Assembly (NCBI GenBank): GCA_009801085.1
Contig: VNWV01000002.1
Coordinates: 1,612,001 to 1,676,000 of the forward strand
Length of the DNA stretch: 64,000 nt
Reading direction: 5' to 3'
Source of the DNA: Lasiodiplodia sp. COLG20
Taxonomy: Eukaryota; Ascomycota; Dothideomycetes; Botryosphaeriales; Botryosphaeriaceae
Position numbers and translations under genes: made by a program. This document shows positions 36,261 through 47,147 of this stretch, piece after piece. The notes under the pieces are model-generated. The model was not told the origin of the DNA and did no database searches. It was given only the letters and a program-made list of their open reading frames with translations. Numbering within the stretch: position 1 is the stretch's first letter; each line of letters starts with the position of its first letter.

Positions 36261-37054
36261 TCAGAGACGCCTCCTCTTTTTACGCGCATGACGAGTCCGA
36301 CGTGGCTGACCGGCCTCCGCCAAAGATTCAACCACCTCTCGTAGCTTGGGATCCAAGTTCTGTACGTCCCTCATCGCTGCCAAGAAGCCCCTGTCGCCGA
36401 CGAGCTTGTCGAAATCCCTCGAGACGATCCTCAACAGCGCGGGGCGAAGGGGGTGAAGGAACTCCTCGTGCTCGTAAACGTCACAAATGACCTCGACCAA
36501 CCCCTCCGATGAATGGTCATTCCACTCCCACCATTTACCTAAGTAATGCTCGACTTCGCGCACAGCGCGCTCGACAAGCTCGCCGAGGCCGAACTGGGTG
36601 GCAACGCCGCAGATGTCGACGGCAAATTCAATGAGATCCTCCCAGGTTCCATCCTCGTGGAAAACGTAGCTAAAGTCATCGAGGAAGTACATGTACTCGA
36701 TCACAGTGTCGACAGCCCATTGATCCCATTCGTCGATCTCGATCACGGTGTCTGGCTGTGCTTCCTGGTGGGAAACGTCATGTCAGTCATTGATCGCAAA
36801 AAAGTCCGCTGAAGTCGGAATTACCGTCACGGCTTTCGTCACGGCGTCCGCAAAGAAATGGCTCTGGCTGCAAACGATGGCGCTGTGCAGGGTGCGGGTG
36901 ATATCGCCGTATTTGACCGTGATGTCGCCCCACTCCCCGGTGTCCAGCAAACTAGCGTGCAGTCCTGTATCAATTTCGGTCGATCAATGGATGGCCATGG
37001 AGCTGCCTCCTCACCTATACATCTTCTTTCCATTCCTTCCGAGGCAATCGACAT
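36261..37054 (-). CDS. BTB/POZ domain protein 3 (array)
   Basis: Three exons (37054-37015, 36964-36825, 36764-36261) give 227 residues. The BTB core starts GEWGDITVKYGD and carries HSAIVCSQSHFFADAV and IEYMYFLDDF. The tail is helical and unusually acidic, then ends in a strongly basic RRTRHARKKRRRL, a possible nuclear localisation signal. Here the first intron is phase 1, unlike phase 2 in its neighbours. There is no zinc ribbon. It is the first of four minus-strand paralogues in a row. Confidence 0.85.
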
Positions 37055-37347
37055 ACCACTCCACCGGCTTTTTACCCATGGTGCCGAAAGTTGTGGAGGA
37101 AGAGTGGTTTGACTTGTTTGCCGAAACGAAATCCAAGTTTTGCGATGCCCGCTGTTGCCTGGTTGTGGGCGGGCCGGGCAAAACCTCGGCTTCTGTGCTA
37201 CTATGATGCAGGGGAATCACACTGTCACGGTGCAGATGGCGGTTGCTTTTATCTACGTGCCGCCTCCAAATCAGGCTTAGCGCAACGGAATCAACTACAA
37301 CTCTTTTCGAGACTCACGCAAAACACGTTCCCCATGGCTGTTTCGTA

Positions 37348-37581
37348 CAGAGGGGTGCTGCAGCCAATAGCTAGCGCGAAGAATAGCGGGATCCTCGAGT
37401 GTAACTTTGCTTCATCTTTTTCTTTTCAAAAACAAAACAACGTGTGGGTAGTTGAAGCTATCGTTCGGACGTATGTGTAGAATTTTTAATTCGACATTCT
37501 CGTCTGGACGATAGCTTCAACTACCCATGATATGAGCGAAAGAACAAATCCACGCTGGCTATCGCCTGCGAGAGGGGACTG
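37348..37581. mobile_element. fold-back MITE, copy F (well preserved)
   Basis: TA flanks both ends, and the right end reads gagaggggactg. The central arms of 27 bases each (37445-37471 and 37501-37527) are almost perfect inverted repeats, around a 29-base loop containing aatttttaatt. Length 234 bp, no coding capacity. It lies 279 bp behind the stop of the BTB gene at 37860. Confidence 0.85.
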
Positions 37582-37859
37582 TAGATAGGGGAAAACAGCG
37601 ACAAGTCTGTGCAAGTCCGAGATGTAGAAGGATTAGGCTCTTAGCAAACGGAAGTCAAGGTTTAAAAATAGAGATTGAGATTTCAGGTGCTTTCTTAATA
37701 TCTAGCATTGTTTTTGAAGCTGAGCCTATCTAACGAGATTTTCCTATGGACTATCTCGCTTAAGTATCCAGGGGCTAAGAAAGCCAGCAGACTTGAGAGA
37801 GGGCGACTTGAGCATGATCAAACCAGAGCCGACTTGATTGCCCTTTCCTGAGACCCTCT

Positions 37860-38805
37860 CTAAGAGAGCATGATGCGTTGCCTCCAGGTGCTGTTCGTAT
37901 AGCAGTCACCGCATCCCGGGCAATATGTCTCTTCTTCAACTGGCGTTATCGGCGCCGGCTGGCCCCAGCCTCCCGAGGGCGTTCCCCATTGGTTCGAGAT
38001 TTCAGTGTCAGCTAGGATCAGATAATGCGCCTCTCTGCAGCCAGGGCAAGTGTATCGCACTACATCATTCTTCGCTACGAGAACCTTGATGAGCTCAGCA
38101 TTGAATCCGGGTACGCTCTCCATCTTGGTAAAGAACTCCATGTCACGAATGAGCTTGGTCCTCTTGTCGAATGCAGTCTTGATCATCAATGGACGGAGGA
38201 ATTGATCGTTCTCCGGGGTCTTCTCGTAAACATTGTTGATAATCCGGGCTAGAACCTCGTGCGAGACGTCTTCCGCGTTCACGAGATCCTTGATGTTGCC
38301 CGTGGCATGCTTTCGAAGGCCACCGACACCGTATTTGTCGGCGATAGAGTAGACATCGATATGAAGGGAAACGCGTTCTTCCAGCTTGTCGCCAAGGGTG
38401 ACGTCAGAGTACTTTGCAAGATACATGTACTCGAGCATGGCCTTGATCGTCGCGGGGTGGTCGTGGTTGAGCTCAACGGTGTTGGTCTGCGCCTCCTGGT
38501 GAGGACCTCATGTTAGTGTTGTTCCCGGAATCAGGTCAAGTCAACTCACCTTGAAGCCGTGCTCCTGCTTCATGGCGTTGGCAAAGAAGGAGCTCTGACC
38601 GCAGACGATGGTACGGTGAACCGCATGGACCGTATCGCCACACTTGATCTTCATGTCACTGAACTCGCTGCTAGCGAAGTACCTGGGGGGAAATTTCCGT
38701 TAGTTTCGGTCAATTGACACAATTACTTGGGCTTCTCTCTCACTTGCTCATGCTCTTGCTGAGCATAGAGCCGTCATCATCTTCGTGCGTGTCATCGGAA
38801 GCCAT
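37860..38805 (-). CDS. BTB/POZ protein 4 with C-terminal zinc ribbon (array)
   Basis: Three exons (38805-38744, 38682-38550, 38495-37860) give 276 residues. The N-terminus is short and acidic. The BTB core begins FSDMKIKCGD and contains VHRTIVCGQSSFFANAMK and MLEYMYLAKYSD. After a helical region, two Cys pairs appear: CPGC at 215-218 and CPGC at 257-260, the layout of a zinc ribbon. Intron positions and phases (2 and 0) match the two next paralogues exactly, so they arose by tandem duplication. A DNA- or protein-binding adaptor is possible, but function is unknown. Confidence 0.9.
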
Positions 38806-39492
38806 GTTGTCGAGCGACGCCGTGTCAGAAGAGGATGGGGTCCAAGTTATGTTATGGGTGCGGAGGATCCAAGATTTGGACCGCTTTTATAGGCAGACAG
38901 AAGAAAGACCCTGGCAAAATGTCGCCATCACGTGGGGGCGCTGGCTCTTTCCTCCGTCTGCCTACTGCTGCCGAACTAGGATTAGCTTCATGCAGGTGCT
39001 CAAACCTCTTCCCAACACTCACCCTTGGGACACGCTGCCGAAAGCTGACTCGTGAACGGGATTGCGGTAGGAATTTTCCAGGCAAAGGAATAAAGGCCGA
39101 GAACAGGAATGAAAGTTGTTGAGCGTCCTGAAAGTATTCTCGATGCGGGTGAAATGCAAACTGGCCGTCAGTGCGGGAAAGAAGCAGAAGGTTCATTCGA
39201 TAGCATTCGGCTTTGCCGAGTAAGGTACAATGCAACCACAGCAATGAAATAGGTCAGCGATGAGACGGTGGCTGTTATGAGCTGCAATTATTGTGATGAT
39301 TCTGTGGTAGCTTTTGTCATGTCCGTCTGGGTCTTTCCATCGAGGAGCTACCTCGATCGTCCCAATGAGTTCCAAGTATGCTAATGCCTCATCAAGCCCT
39401 ATGCCTTTTAAGACCTTTTGCAAAGCCCTCTTCGACTATAATCTGCCCCTCCTAGTCCAGTATTCACATCTTGCATCCATAGGACCCTCAAC
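38806..39492. other. intergenic stretch in the BTB array
   Basis: No gene supportable. The left part is the promoter of the gene starting at 38805; a CT-rich initiator-like stretch lies just upstream of that start. Confidence 0.4.
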
Positions 39493-40403
39493 CTAGACGT
39501 CCCACTTGCGCGAGTTCTCCCATACTTTTCTCTTGTAAGCACGACCGCAACCAGGGCAGAAGGTAATCCAAGAGCTAGCAGGGCCGTGGTCACTGTCGCG
39601 CAGCGTCATGCTGACGTCCTTCTTGCAGCCGGGGCAGGTGAATCGCCGACCTCCAGTGGATGCCTTAGCAAGTTGACCAGACGTAGCGAGGTTCTCGAGC
39701 ACCGCTCCACCAAATCCGCTGACAGCCCCAGCAATGTGCCAGAACTGAGGATCGCCGACAAGCGCTTGGATGTTCCTAGAAGCAATTAAGGCCAAGGCAG
39801 GGCGGATTATTTTGTCGTTCTCCGGGATGTTGTCATCCACAGCACTGGCCGCACGGAGGAAGAGCTTCGGTGAAAATTCATCAACGTCCAAAAGCTCTTC
39901 AATCTTTTGCTTGCAATGCTCTCGGAGCTTGCCAATGCCGTACTTGTCCGCAAACGCGTAGATAGAGATCTCGAAGGTGACGCGCTGCTCAACCTCCTTA
40001 CCATGGCCACTGTTGGAATAGGCCTGGAGGTACATGAACTTGATCGCGGCATCAACCGTAGCCGGATTTTCATCCTCCAATGTCACGGTGTTGGTTTGAG
40101 CCTCCTAAAAAATGGTTCTCGTCAGCGCTGGATATTCAGCCGGGGAAAAGTGACTGCATTACTTTGAAGTTATGCTCTTTCTTTAGAGCGTTGGTGAAGA
40201 AAGTGCTCTGTGCGCAGACAATCGTGGTGTGAACTTTGAACACTGCGCCATTGCATAGAATCTTCATGTCGCTGCGCCAACCATCGACCAAGTACCTAGG
40301 TGAGGTTGGTCAGCAATTTGCGTGCCAATGCATCTGGTGAAAACGCTCACCGACTCCAGCTCCTGTCGAGCGTGAGGAAGTTCCCATCTTCAGGCACTTC
40401 CAT
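39493..40403 (-). CDS. BTB/POZ protein 5 with C-terminal zinc ribbon (array)
   Basis: Three exons (40403-40351, 40295-40163, 40104-39493) give 265 residues. The BTB core begins RSDMKILCNGAVFKVH and continues TIVCAQSTFFTNALK and IKFMYLQAYS. The C-terminal ribbon has FTCPGCKKDV and FCPGCGRAY. The second exon is 133 bases, as in both neighbours. Same strand as the genes on either side. Confidence 0.9.
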
Positions 40404-41010
40404 GGCGGCGACAGCTGGGCGCTTCGTGGAAGAAGGAAAGGTGGTGATGAGCTGAAAGGATCGGAAAGTGGAGTGTGTCTTGTAGGAGCCCGAAGCATTG
40501 GACCCTCCCGCGCCATGGCCATCACGTGGCTTAGCCAGCAACTGATTCCCGTCCGCAGCAGCGACGCTGCCCAATTGGGATTAGTTCACTTGCTTATTTT
40601 CTTCCGTCACCTTCCCCGGACTACGCATAAAGTAAGGAAGGAAGAAAGGCAGGGTATTATGTCTGATCAGCAGCCCACCGGGCATGCTTTGCCATCATGT
40701 GTGCAACGGTTTGCCGATTTCTTACTCTGTCTGCTTTGTTCGCTCATTTAGCAGTAGTATATCACTCGCCGCATCTACTAATCGGCATCCTTTTCGTCTT
40801 CCCGGTATAATTATATGCTACAGCATGGATTGCATTCGTACCTATGCATAGTGTCTTGACTCTATGAAAACCTCATGAAAGCTACACCTTTTGTCACCTG
40901 TGACACCGATCACCATCTTCGTAATTACTCCAGCCCATCGAATCCTTACCATAGCTCGCCATCCCCCTTGCAATAGGCGACGGATTTCTCATGATCCCAA
41001 GGGCTTGGGT
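40404..41010. other. intergenic stretch in the BTB array
   Basis: No gene supportable in these 600 bases. It should include the promoter of the left gene and the 3' UTR of the right gene. Confidence 0.4.
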
Positions 41011-41894
41011 TCAGGAGCGGCGCCTTGACTCCCACTCCGCGTTCCCGATGCAATGGCCGCAGCCGGGGCAGGACGTAGACCGATCATCGCTGAGCTTCAT
41101 GAGGAAATATCCCCAGCAGTTCTTGCACAAGTACGAATGAACTCCATGACTGTTTTTCTGGTCAATCGCGCCCAGCTCGACGAGTTTCTGAAGCACGGCA
41201 GCGCCAAAACCGCTAGCGTTCTGAACAGTCTCCTCGAAGGAATCGCGGTTCCAGAGCCGGCGAAGGGTCTTTGCAGCAATTCGGACCAAGATAGGGCGAA
41301 GTACATCGTCGTTCTCCGGAAGGTACTCCCAAGCAGTGCTAACAGCGTGCAGGAATCCTTCAGGGTTGAACGCCCAATCATTGGCGAAGATCAACTCGAT
41401 CACCATCGCGGACTTCTCTCGAAGGCCACCAATGCCGTACTTATCCGCAAAGATGTACATTTGGAGGAGGAAGTTGACTTTCTCCATCTCGTACATATAG
41501 TTGTGGTCGAAGTAATCCTCATGGTACATGAACTCGATCGCAGCTTTGACAATATCCGGATCGTCATGGAGCTCGATGGTGTTCGTCTGGGACTCCTACA
41601 GAGCCAGGTTGATCAGTCATGACCTCATACCAGAAATTGTGCAAGGTTTACCTTGAAGTTATGCTCCTCCTTCAAAGCGTTGGCGAAGAAGGAACTTTGC
41701 GTGCACATGATCGCGCGGTGGACGTTATGGACCGTGTCGCCGCACTTTATCTTCATATCGCTGAACTTGCCGTCGGCCAATAACCTATTGGAGCTGTGAG
41801 TGAGCCAATTGCTGCGATGCGGTTGGCAAGCTTACTTCTTTAGACCGTTGGCGAACGTCGGAAAATTCTCTTCGGGGAGCTTGGTGGAATCCAT
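41011..41894 (-). CDS. BTB/POZ protein 6 with C-terminal zinc ribbon (array)
   Basis: Three exons (41894-41836, 41784-41652, 41595-41011) give 258 residues. The BTB core begins FSDMKIKCGDTVHNVH and holds RAIMCTQSSFFANALK and IEFMYHEDYFD. The ribbon reads YLCKNCWGY and SCPGCGHCI. The first exon begins MDSTKLPEENFPTF, and splice phases equal those of the left neighbours. Confidence 0.9.
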
Positions 41895-42264
41895 GGTGCC
41901 AACGGGTGGGTCTTCCGAGAAAGTGGAAGGGTTGGTGGAAAGCTGAGAAGATCGGAAGATTGGGTGGCTTCTTATAGTCTTGGCAAGAGAACGGCCAATG
42001 CCATCACATGAGAGCCACTGCCCATAGCTGCACCGCTGGTCCAGACTGGGATTAGCGCAGTCCCTTCTATTGCCTTTTGCGGATCGCGCATCCAGCGGCG
42101 CATGCCTTGCTGATATGCGCTTGCGACGTGACTCGGTGTCAACCCGATGCCCGGACCAGTCGGGCCAACAAAACACTACCGGCGCACATCAATTTGAACT
42201 TCCTCTTTACAACCCGCAACAACAATCAATTTTCTGCTTTGCCATTTCCACGCTTCCATACATC
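41895..42264. promoter_or_regulatory. divergent promoter between BTB 6 and BTB 7
   Basis: The 370 bases between two head-to-head paralogues must carry both promoters. No clear TATA box or operator is visible. Confidence 0.5.
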
Positions 42265-43195
42265 ATGAGCACTCCAATACTCCGCGACAACATGCAAGCG
42301 TAAGAGTCACTCGGGCCATTGATGAGCAAACGTTGTTCACTGACAATCACACACACAGAGCATTTAGCTCGGGAAGCGTTGAATACAGCGACATGGTCAT
42401 CAAGGACCGCATTGGCACAAGCTATCATGTACATCGGAACATCCTGTGCTGGCAGAGCCCTTTCTTTGCGAATGCTATGAAGGAGGGCCGTTTCAAGGTA
42501 ACGTTCCCCACGTATCCAATTGCTCAGCTACTTACGATTATTAGGAGGGCGCTGAAAAAGCGATAACCCTGCAGGAGGACGAACCGGAAGTAGTCAAGGC
42601 CATGTTGGACTATCTCTATGGAGGAGACTACTCTGCAGCTCAGGTGGAAGTCAAGGGCGCGCAAGCGGTCCTTCTCTTCCACATCAACGTCTATGCCATT
42701 GCCGACGAATACTGCATCGCCGACAACGGCCTGGCCAATCTAGCATGCAAGTACTTCAACGAGGCCACCCAGGCCAACTGGAACCACGTCAAAGACAATT
42801 TCCTCTGCATCATCAGCGAAGTCTACGCCAAGACCACCGACCACGACCGCATCCTTCGACCCACCCTCATCAAGATCATCAAGAAGCAGCTCAAGGAGAT
42901 CATCAACCTGGCTGAGTTCAACCAGGCTGTGGATGAGGTGCTGGGCTTTGGCACTGCTTTGATCGACCAGCTACACAACGAGATCGTGGAGACGACGGAA
43001 CGGCCGCAGGACGACGCAGCACAGGAGGGCCTCAAGTTGGAGACGTTCCGCTGCCCGTACTGCGCGCGCCATGTCATGCTGTACGTGGACAAGCAGCCGC
43101 CGATGGCGGCCGAGACCCATATTCGCTGCCCGCTCTGCACGGCGGGATATGCTCGCGAAATTTGGTTGGAGAACACTGTGAAGAGGGATGACTAG
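42265..43195 (+). CDS. BTB/POZ protein 7 with C-terminal zinc ribbon (array)
   Basis: Three exons (42265-42299, 42359-42497, 42545-43195) give 274 residues. The BTB core includes YSDMVIKDRIGTSYHVH, RNILCWQSPFFANAMK and MLDYLYGGDYS. The ribbon reads FRCPYCARHVML and RCPLCTAGY. It differs from its neighbours by a longer helical region and by strand: the array flips orientation here. Confidence 0.9.
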
Positions 43196-43835
43196 TCGTG
43201 GGTCGGGCAGAAATGTTGCGAGGCACGGATGGGAGAGATCAGAGCGAGGGAACACGGTTTGGCGTTGGATTCTGGGTAGCAATTTCAATCCACAACGGGT
43301 AATCGTCATGGCTTAGTGGAGACTTGAGGCTTGACAGTAGCTTCGATAGAATAGACTAGTTATGCTTCTGTAGAGATTGCCTCTACTAAAAGTTATTTCA
43401 AGGATCAGCTCATCTCCGTAGTTGCTTTAAGTTATTGTGGAGTGGCATTGAGTAAGAATTCTTACAAGGTGAATGCGAGGAGCCGATGATGGTGAAAGCC
43501 TCCTTGCAAAAGCGGTGCTGTGTCAAGTCAGCTCTTCTTTCACCCCAACGAGGAGGATAGAGCATTGCATAGGCCAGAACAGCGTCAGAAATTACTACTT
43601 CAAGTTTTGAAGCCACCGCCGTGTCTTGGTACTGCGTGCCCGAAGCTACCTGTAGGTACCGCCCTCGGGGGCCGGGCACAGTAGTCCGGGCTCCTTCCAT
43701 CTTTGACACCACACGGCCAAACCTTTATTCCGATTGGATGAGGCCCCTGCGCAAGCACCTTGCTCCAGCTTATATAACTTCACCTTCGTCATTCTCCCAA
43801 CACTTGTCAACCTCCTCCGCGACACACCGCACAAG
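43196..43835. other. intergenic stretch in the BTB array
   Basis: No gene supportable. The last 100 bases are the promoter of the gene at 43836, with tatataac about 65 bp upstream of the start codon. Confidence 0.45.
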
Positions 43836-44647
43836 ATGGACGATTCCTTTGACCCCATCATCGAGGGTCTCCAGGAGTATGTACTCATTTCACTCCCCGA
43901 TCACCCATGGTTTTCATACTGACTCTCACTATAGCGACTTCTGTACTGGAAAGTACAGCGACATGCGCCTGATCGCTGGCGATGGAACCGTCTACCACGT
44001 GCACAAAGTTGTTCTATGCCACCAGAGCAAGTTCTTCGAGAATGCCATGAAGGAGGACCGATTCAGGGTACAATGACACTTCACCACCAAGGCAGTCACC
44101 CTATGGCTGACAAGTTTCTTAGGAGGGCTACGAGAACGCGATTCACCTCGAGGACAAGGACTCACAGACGGTCTACGCGATGCTACGCTACCTCTACTAT
44201 CATTACTTCCGATTCCCCAGCAGCTGCAAGAACGCGACGGACTATATTGTCTTCGCTATCAACCTCTGGGCGCTGGGAGACGAGTACCAGATCGACCCGC
44301 TTTGCCATTACGTATTCGACATGCTCAAGGGACAGATGGTCAACATCTCGGATGTCTCACTGATGCGAGTTCTTTCGAACTTCCCGCGCATTGCACACGC
44401 TGCGTACGACAAGCTTTCATACAGGGGCAAACCGCTGAAGCTGCTGGTCACACATCTGGCCAAGAACAACATCATCGAGCTCTTGAAGGACAGAAACTTC
44501 ATCCCGCTGATTCAGGCATTGCCGGAATTCGCGGAAGACCTGTTGACAGTGCAAGCCGGCGGCCTGTGCAAGAATAGGAGGAGGATCACCAATACCAGTG
44601 TCGAGGAGGAGGCGGGCCCGGCCAACTCCCCATTGCGTTTGAATTAA
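43836..44647 (+). CDS. BTB/POZ protein 8 (array)
   Basis: Three exons (43836-43876, 43935-44067, 44123-44647) give 232 residues. The BTB core starts KYSDMRLIAGDGTVYHVH and contains KVVLCHQSKFFENAMK and MLRYLYYHYF. A helical region follows, but the C-terminus has only one Cys and no ribbon. Intron phases and the 133-base second exon match the family. Confidence 0.88.
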
Positions 44648-44789
44648 GACACTGGCATTCGAAACCGGCCATTCTGTTAGCCCTAGCCGGTACCATTGAA
44701 TCAACCATCCGTTAAGGGAGCGAAGGCGGATAAAATTCTTTGAGAAGCAACAAAGACAACCTCTGGTGAGAGTTTTCATTCATGATGTA

Positions 44790-44935
44790 TTCCAGGGTTC
44801 ATTAGTTAGCTTCAGCAATCTCTAAAATACGTGAGCTGTGCTATGAAAGACATCGTTCAGACGTGAATGCATAATTGTTGATTCGACATTTGCAGCTCGA
44901 CGATAGCATTAACCATCCGTTAGACTCAAGACTCG
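44790..44935. mobile_element. fold-back MITE, copy G (heavily degraded)
   Basis: Only traces remain: catcgttcagacgtgaatg near 44851-44869 and cgacgatagcattaacca near 44899-44916 echo the two hairpin arms. Limits are approximate. It lies about 150-270 bp behind the gene ending at 44647. Confidence 0.5.
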
Positions 44936-45161
44936 TAGCTTGTGAGCGCAGGAAAGAATCCGTAGGGCCAGCCTTTCTTGGCGCGTCCAGGCCATTCGAT
45001 GCGCGTCCGCATCACGTGCGCAGGTGAGCATCCGCGGAAAGAACCCCAGCTACATCCACACACTACCCGCTTGTCCAAGCTCGACACCACTCTTCCAACT
45101 TCGTCACTACTCCTACTCCCACCCTCCAACGTTCCGCACAGCACGCGAAGCATCCCGCCAG

Positions 45162-46172
45162 ATGTCGCGCGACTTCGACGACATGTCCGACCTTCAGGTC
45201 ATCCCCACGGGCCTCTTGGCCAGCTTCAACAGGCGCGTCCCCGCACCGCGCAGCCCGCTCCGTAGAATCATCTAAACTGAAACAGGATCCTCAGCTCCAT
45301 GCAGTCGAGCCAGTACAGCGACATGAAGATCAAGGACAGCAAGGGCCACATCTACAAAGCCCACAAGCTCGTCGTCTGCACCCAGAGCGACTTCTTCAAG
45401 AACGCCCTCAAGGAAAACACCTTCAAGGTTCGCCCTTCCTCCCCCTCCTCCCCCGTCCCCGCCGAAGATCTGACCCCGTCCTCGCGCGCAGGAGAGCCAC
45501 ACCAACCTCATCCACCTCCCCACCGACGACCCCGCCGCCGTGCGCGCCATGATCCAGTACATGTACACGGGCGCCTACGGCCCGTCGCCCGTCTTCTTCG
45601 GCGACGTCGCGGCCATGCTGCTCTTCCACGTCAACGTGCACGCGCTGGCCGACAAGTACCGCGTCGGCGACACGGCTGCCGTCCGTCGCGCCAACAAGAA
45701 CGCCAACAGCAACAAGCACATCAACGACAGCCTCTGCTTCTCGATGAACGTCCCCGCGCACAAGGTCCAGACGCTCGGCCAGATGGCGTGCGAGCGCCTC
45801 GAGCATGACTTGGTCGAGCTGTGGCCCCTTGCGTCGATGGTGTTCCACCGCGTTGTGAAGGCGGTCTATGAGAGTACGCGGGAGGGAGATGAGATGAGGA
45901 AGATTGTCGTGCGTATTGCGGCGAAGCACACAGATGCCCTGTTCCTGGAGGATGACGAGGAGGGCAGTGATGAGGGCAGCAGTGTCAGTGACAGCGATGG
46001 TGAGGAGGCCCAGGGCGAGGGCGGCGGAGACGAGGATGGCGCCGGCGAGGACCAGGGCGAGATCTTGAACAGCTTTGGCCGCGACCTCTGTGCCGCTTTG
46101 GCTAAAGAGAGGGACAGCCTCTTGGAGCAGCTCGTGGCTGTTCAGGGCACGGCTGATGCGCACAGCGTCTGA
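45162..46172 (+). CDS. BTB/POZ protein 9 with acidic tail (array)
   Basis: Three exons (45162-45232, 45286-45427, 45492-46172) give 297 residues. The first intron must start with GC (ag|gcgcgt) to keep the frame found in all paralogues; a GT alternative does not fit the phase. The BTB core includes YSDMKIKDSKGHIYKAH, KLVVCTQSDFFKNALK and IQYMYTGAY. An in-frame stretch rich in Asn and Ala (about residues 128-165) interrupts the helical region and might be an unrecognised intron. A long Asp/Glu/Ser/Gly tract lies near the C-terminus (about residues 225-265). There is no zinc ribbon. Confidence 0.8.
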
Positions 46173-46627
46173 TTGGGGTCCTCTTCTTCGTGCTCGTGAT
46201 CGGGTAGACACACACTTTTCTTTTCATTTTCCTGACTGGACGACTTCTTTTTCTTTTTCCTGGATGGACGACGGCTTTGGGTCTGGATAGGCAGTCAGCA
46301 ATCTAGGATACTGAACACATGCGTGGGAATCGAATGAAGTGACTGGAGCTTTTCAGAGCACATTTGCGCTCAACTTACGTCGTCATTCGCTTCAACTGAA
46401 GCAAGAATCGCAGCAAACGTCTGTCACGAAAACACAAACAGGGTAAAATCTCAAACACGCAGTTGTATCAATCAATCAATCAATCAAAAATAACTCGCAA
46501 TATCCAGCACTTTCATCGTACTAGTACACCAGTGGTATCACAACCCGTCCTTCCACGCACACAAAAAACAAAAAAACGCCCACCATCCCAACCACAAACC
46601 ATCCTTCCTTTTTCTTTTTCCCCTTCT
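46173..46627. other. intergenic stretch with TCAA microsatellite
   Basis: No gene supportable. A run of tcaa units lies at about 46470-46487 between two convergent genes. Confidence 0.5.
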
Positions 46628-47147
46628 TCAATGCTCCGGACCCCTCCGGTGCAGGCGAAGCGTAGGGTCCTCGCGGGCGGGCCGGATGAACGAGTAGACG
46701 CCGAAGCTGAGACCGCAGGCGATGACGGCGACTGTGGCACATTCAACATACTCAGCTATCTCTTGCTCTCGCGAAATCGCTTCCGAAACGGTCGTCGGCC
46801 GAACGTGGCGGGCGTGATGGTTGCGATAGGTGTTCGCAGCGGTGGAGAAGGAGGAGGACGAGGAGGGGAGTTGGGCGCGCTTACCCAACGGATAGATCTC
46901 GACGGGGATGGCCTTGATGCCTTGGCGGATGCGTTGCGAGACGGTGTGGGCTGGGTAATTGGTTAGTTTCGTGGCGGTTGGAGGAGGGAATGGTGGAGGT
47001 TGTAGTACCGGAGTGAGGGTTTTTGGGCATGGAGCGCATCTTGGGTGTTTGGTGGAACATGCGGGTGGCGGGCCGGGCCTTGACCAGCAGGTCGACGGCG
47101 GGCCGTGCGCGGAGCATGGTGGTGGTTGCGCGGTTGGCAGCAAACAT
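46628..47147 (-). CDS. NDUFA4/B12D-like small mitochondrial membrane protein
   Basis: Three exons (47147-47009, 46950-46885, 46731-46628) give 102 residues. The basic N-terminus (MFAANRATTTMLRARPAV, with RMFHQTP) looks like a mitochondrial presequence. It is followed by IKAIPVEIYPLG, one membrane span (VAVIACGLSFGVYSFI) and EDPTLRLHRRG, the layout of the B12D/MLRQ family. Members are associated with respiratory complex I or IV in the inner membrane. The match is by pattern only, so the exact subunit is uncertain. Confidence 0.7.

Noticed and set aside
45423..46211. 262-residue minus-strand frame
   Set aside because: Antisense of BTB gene 9; Val/Ala/Gly-rich because of GC-rich codons.
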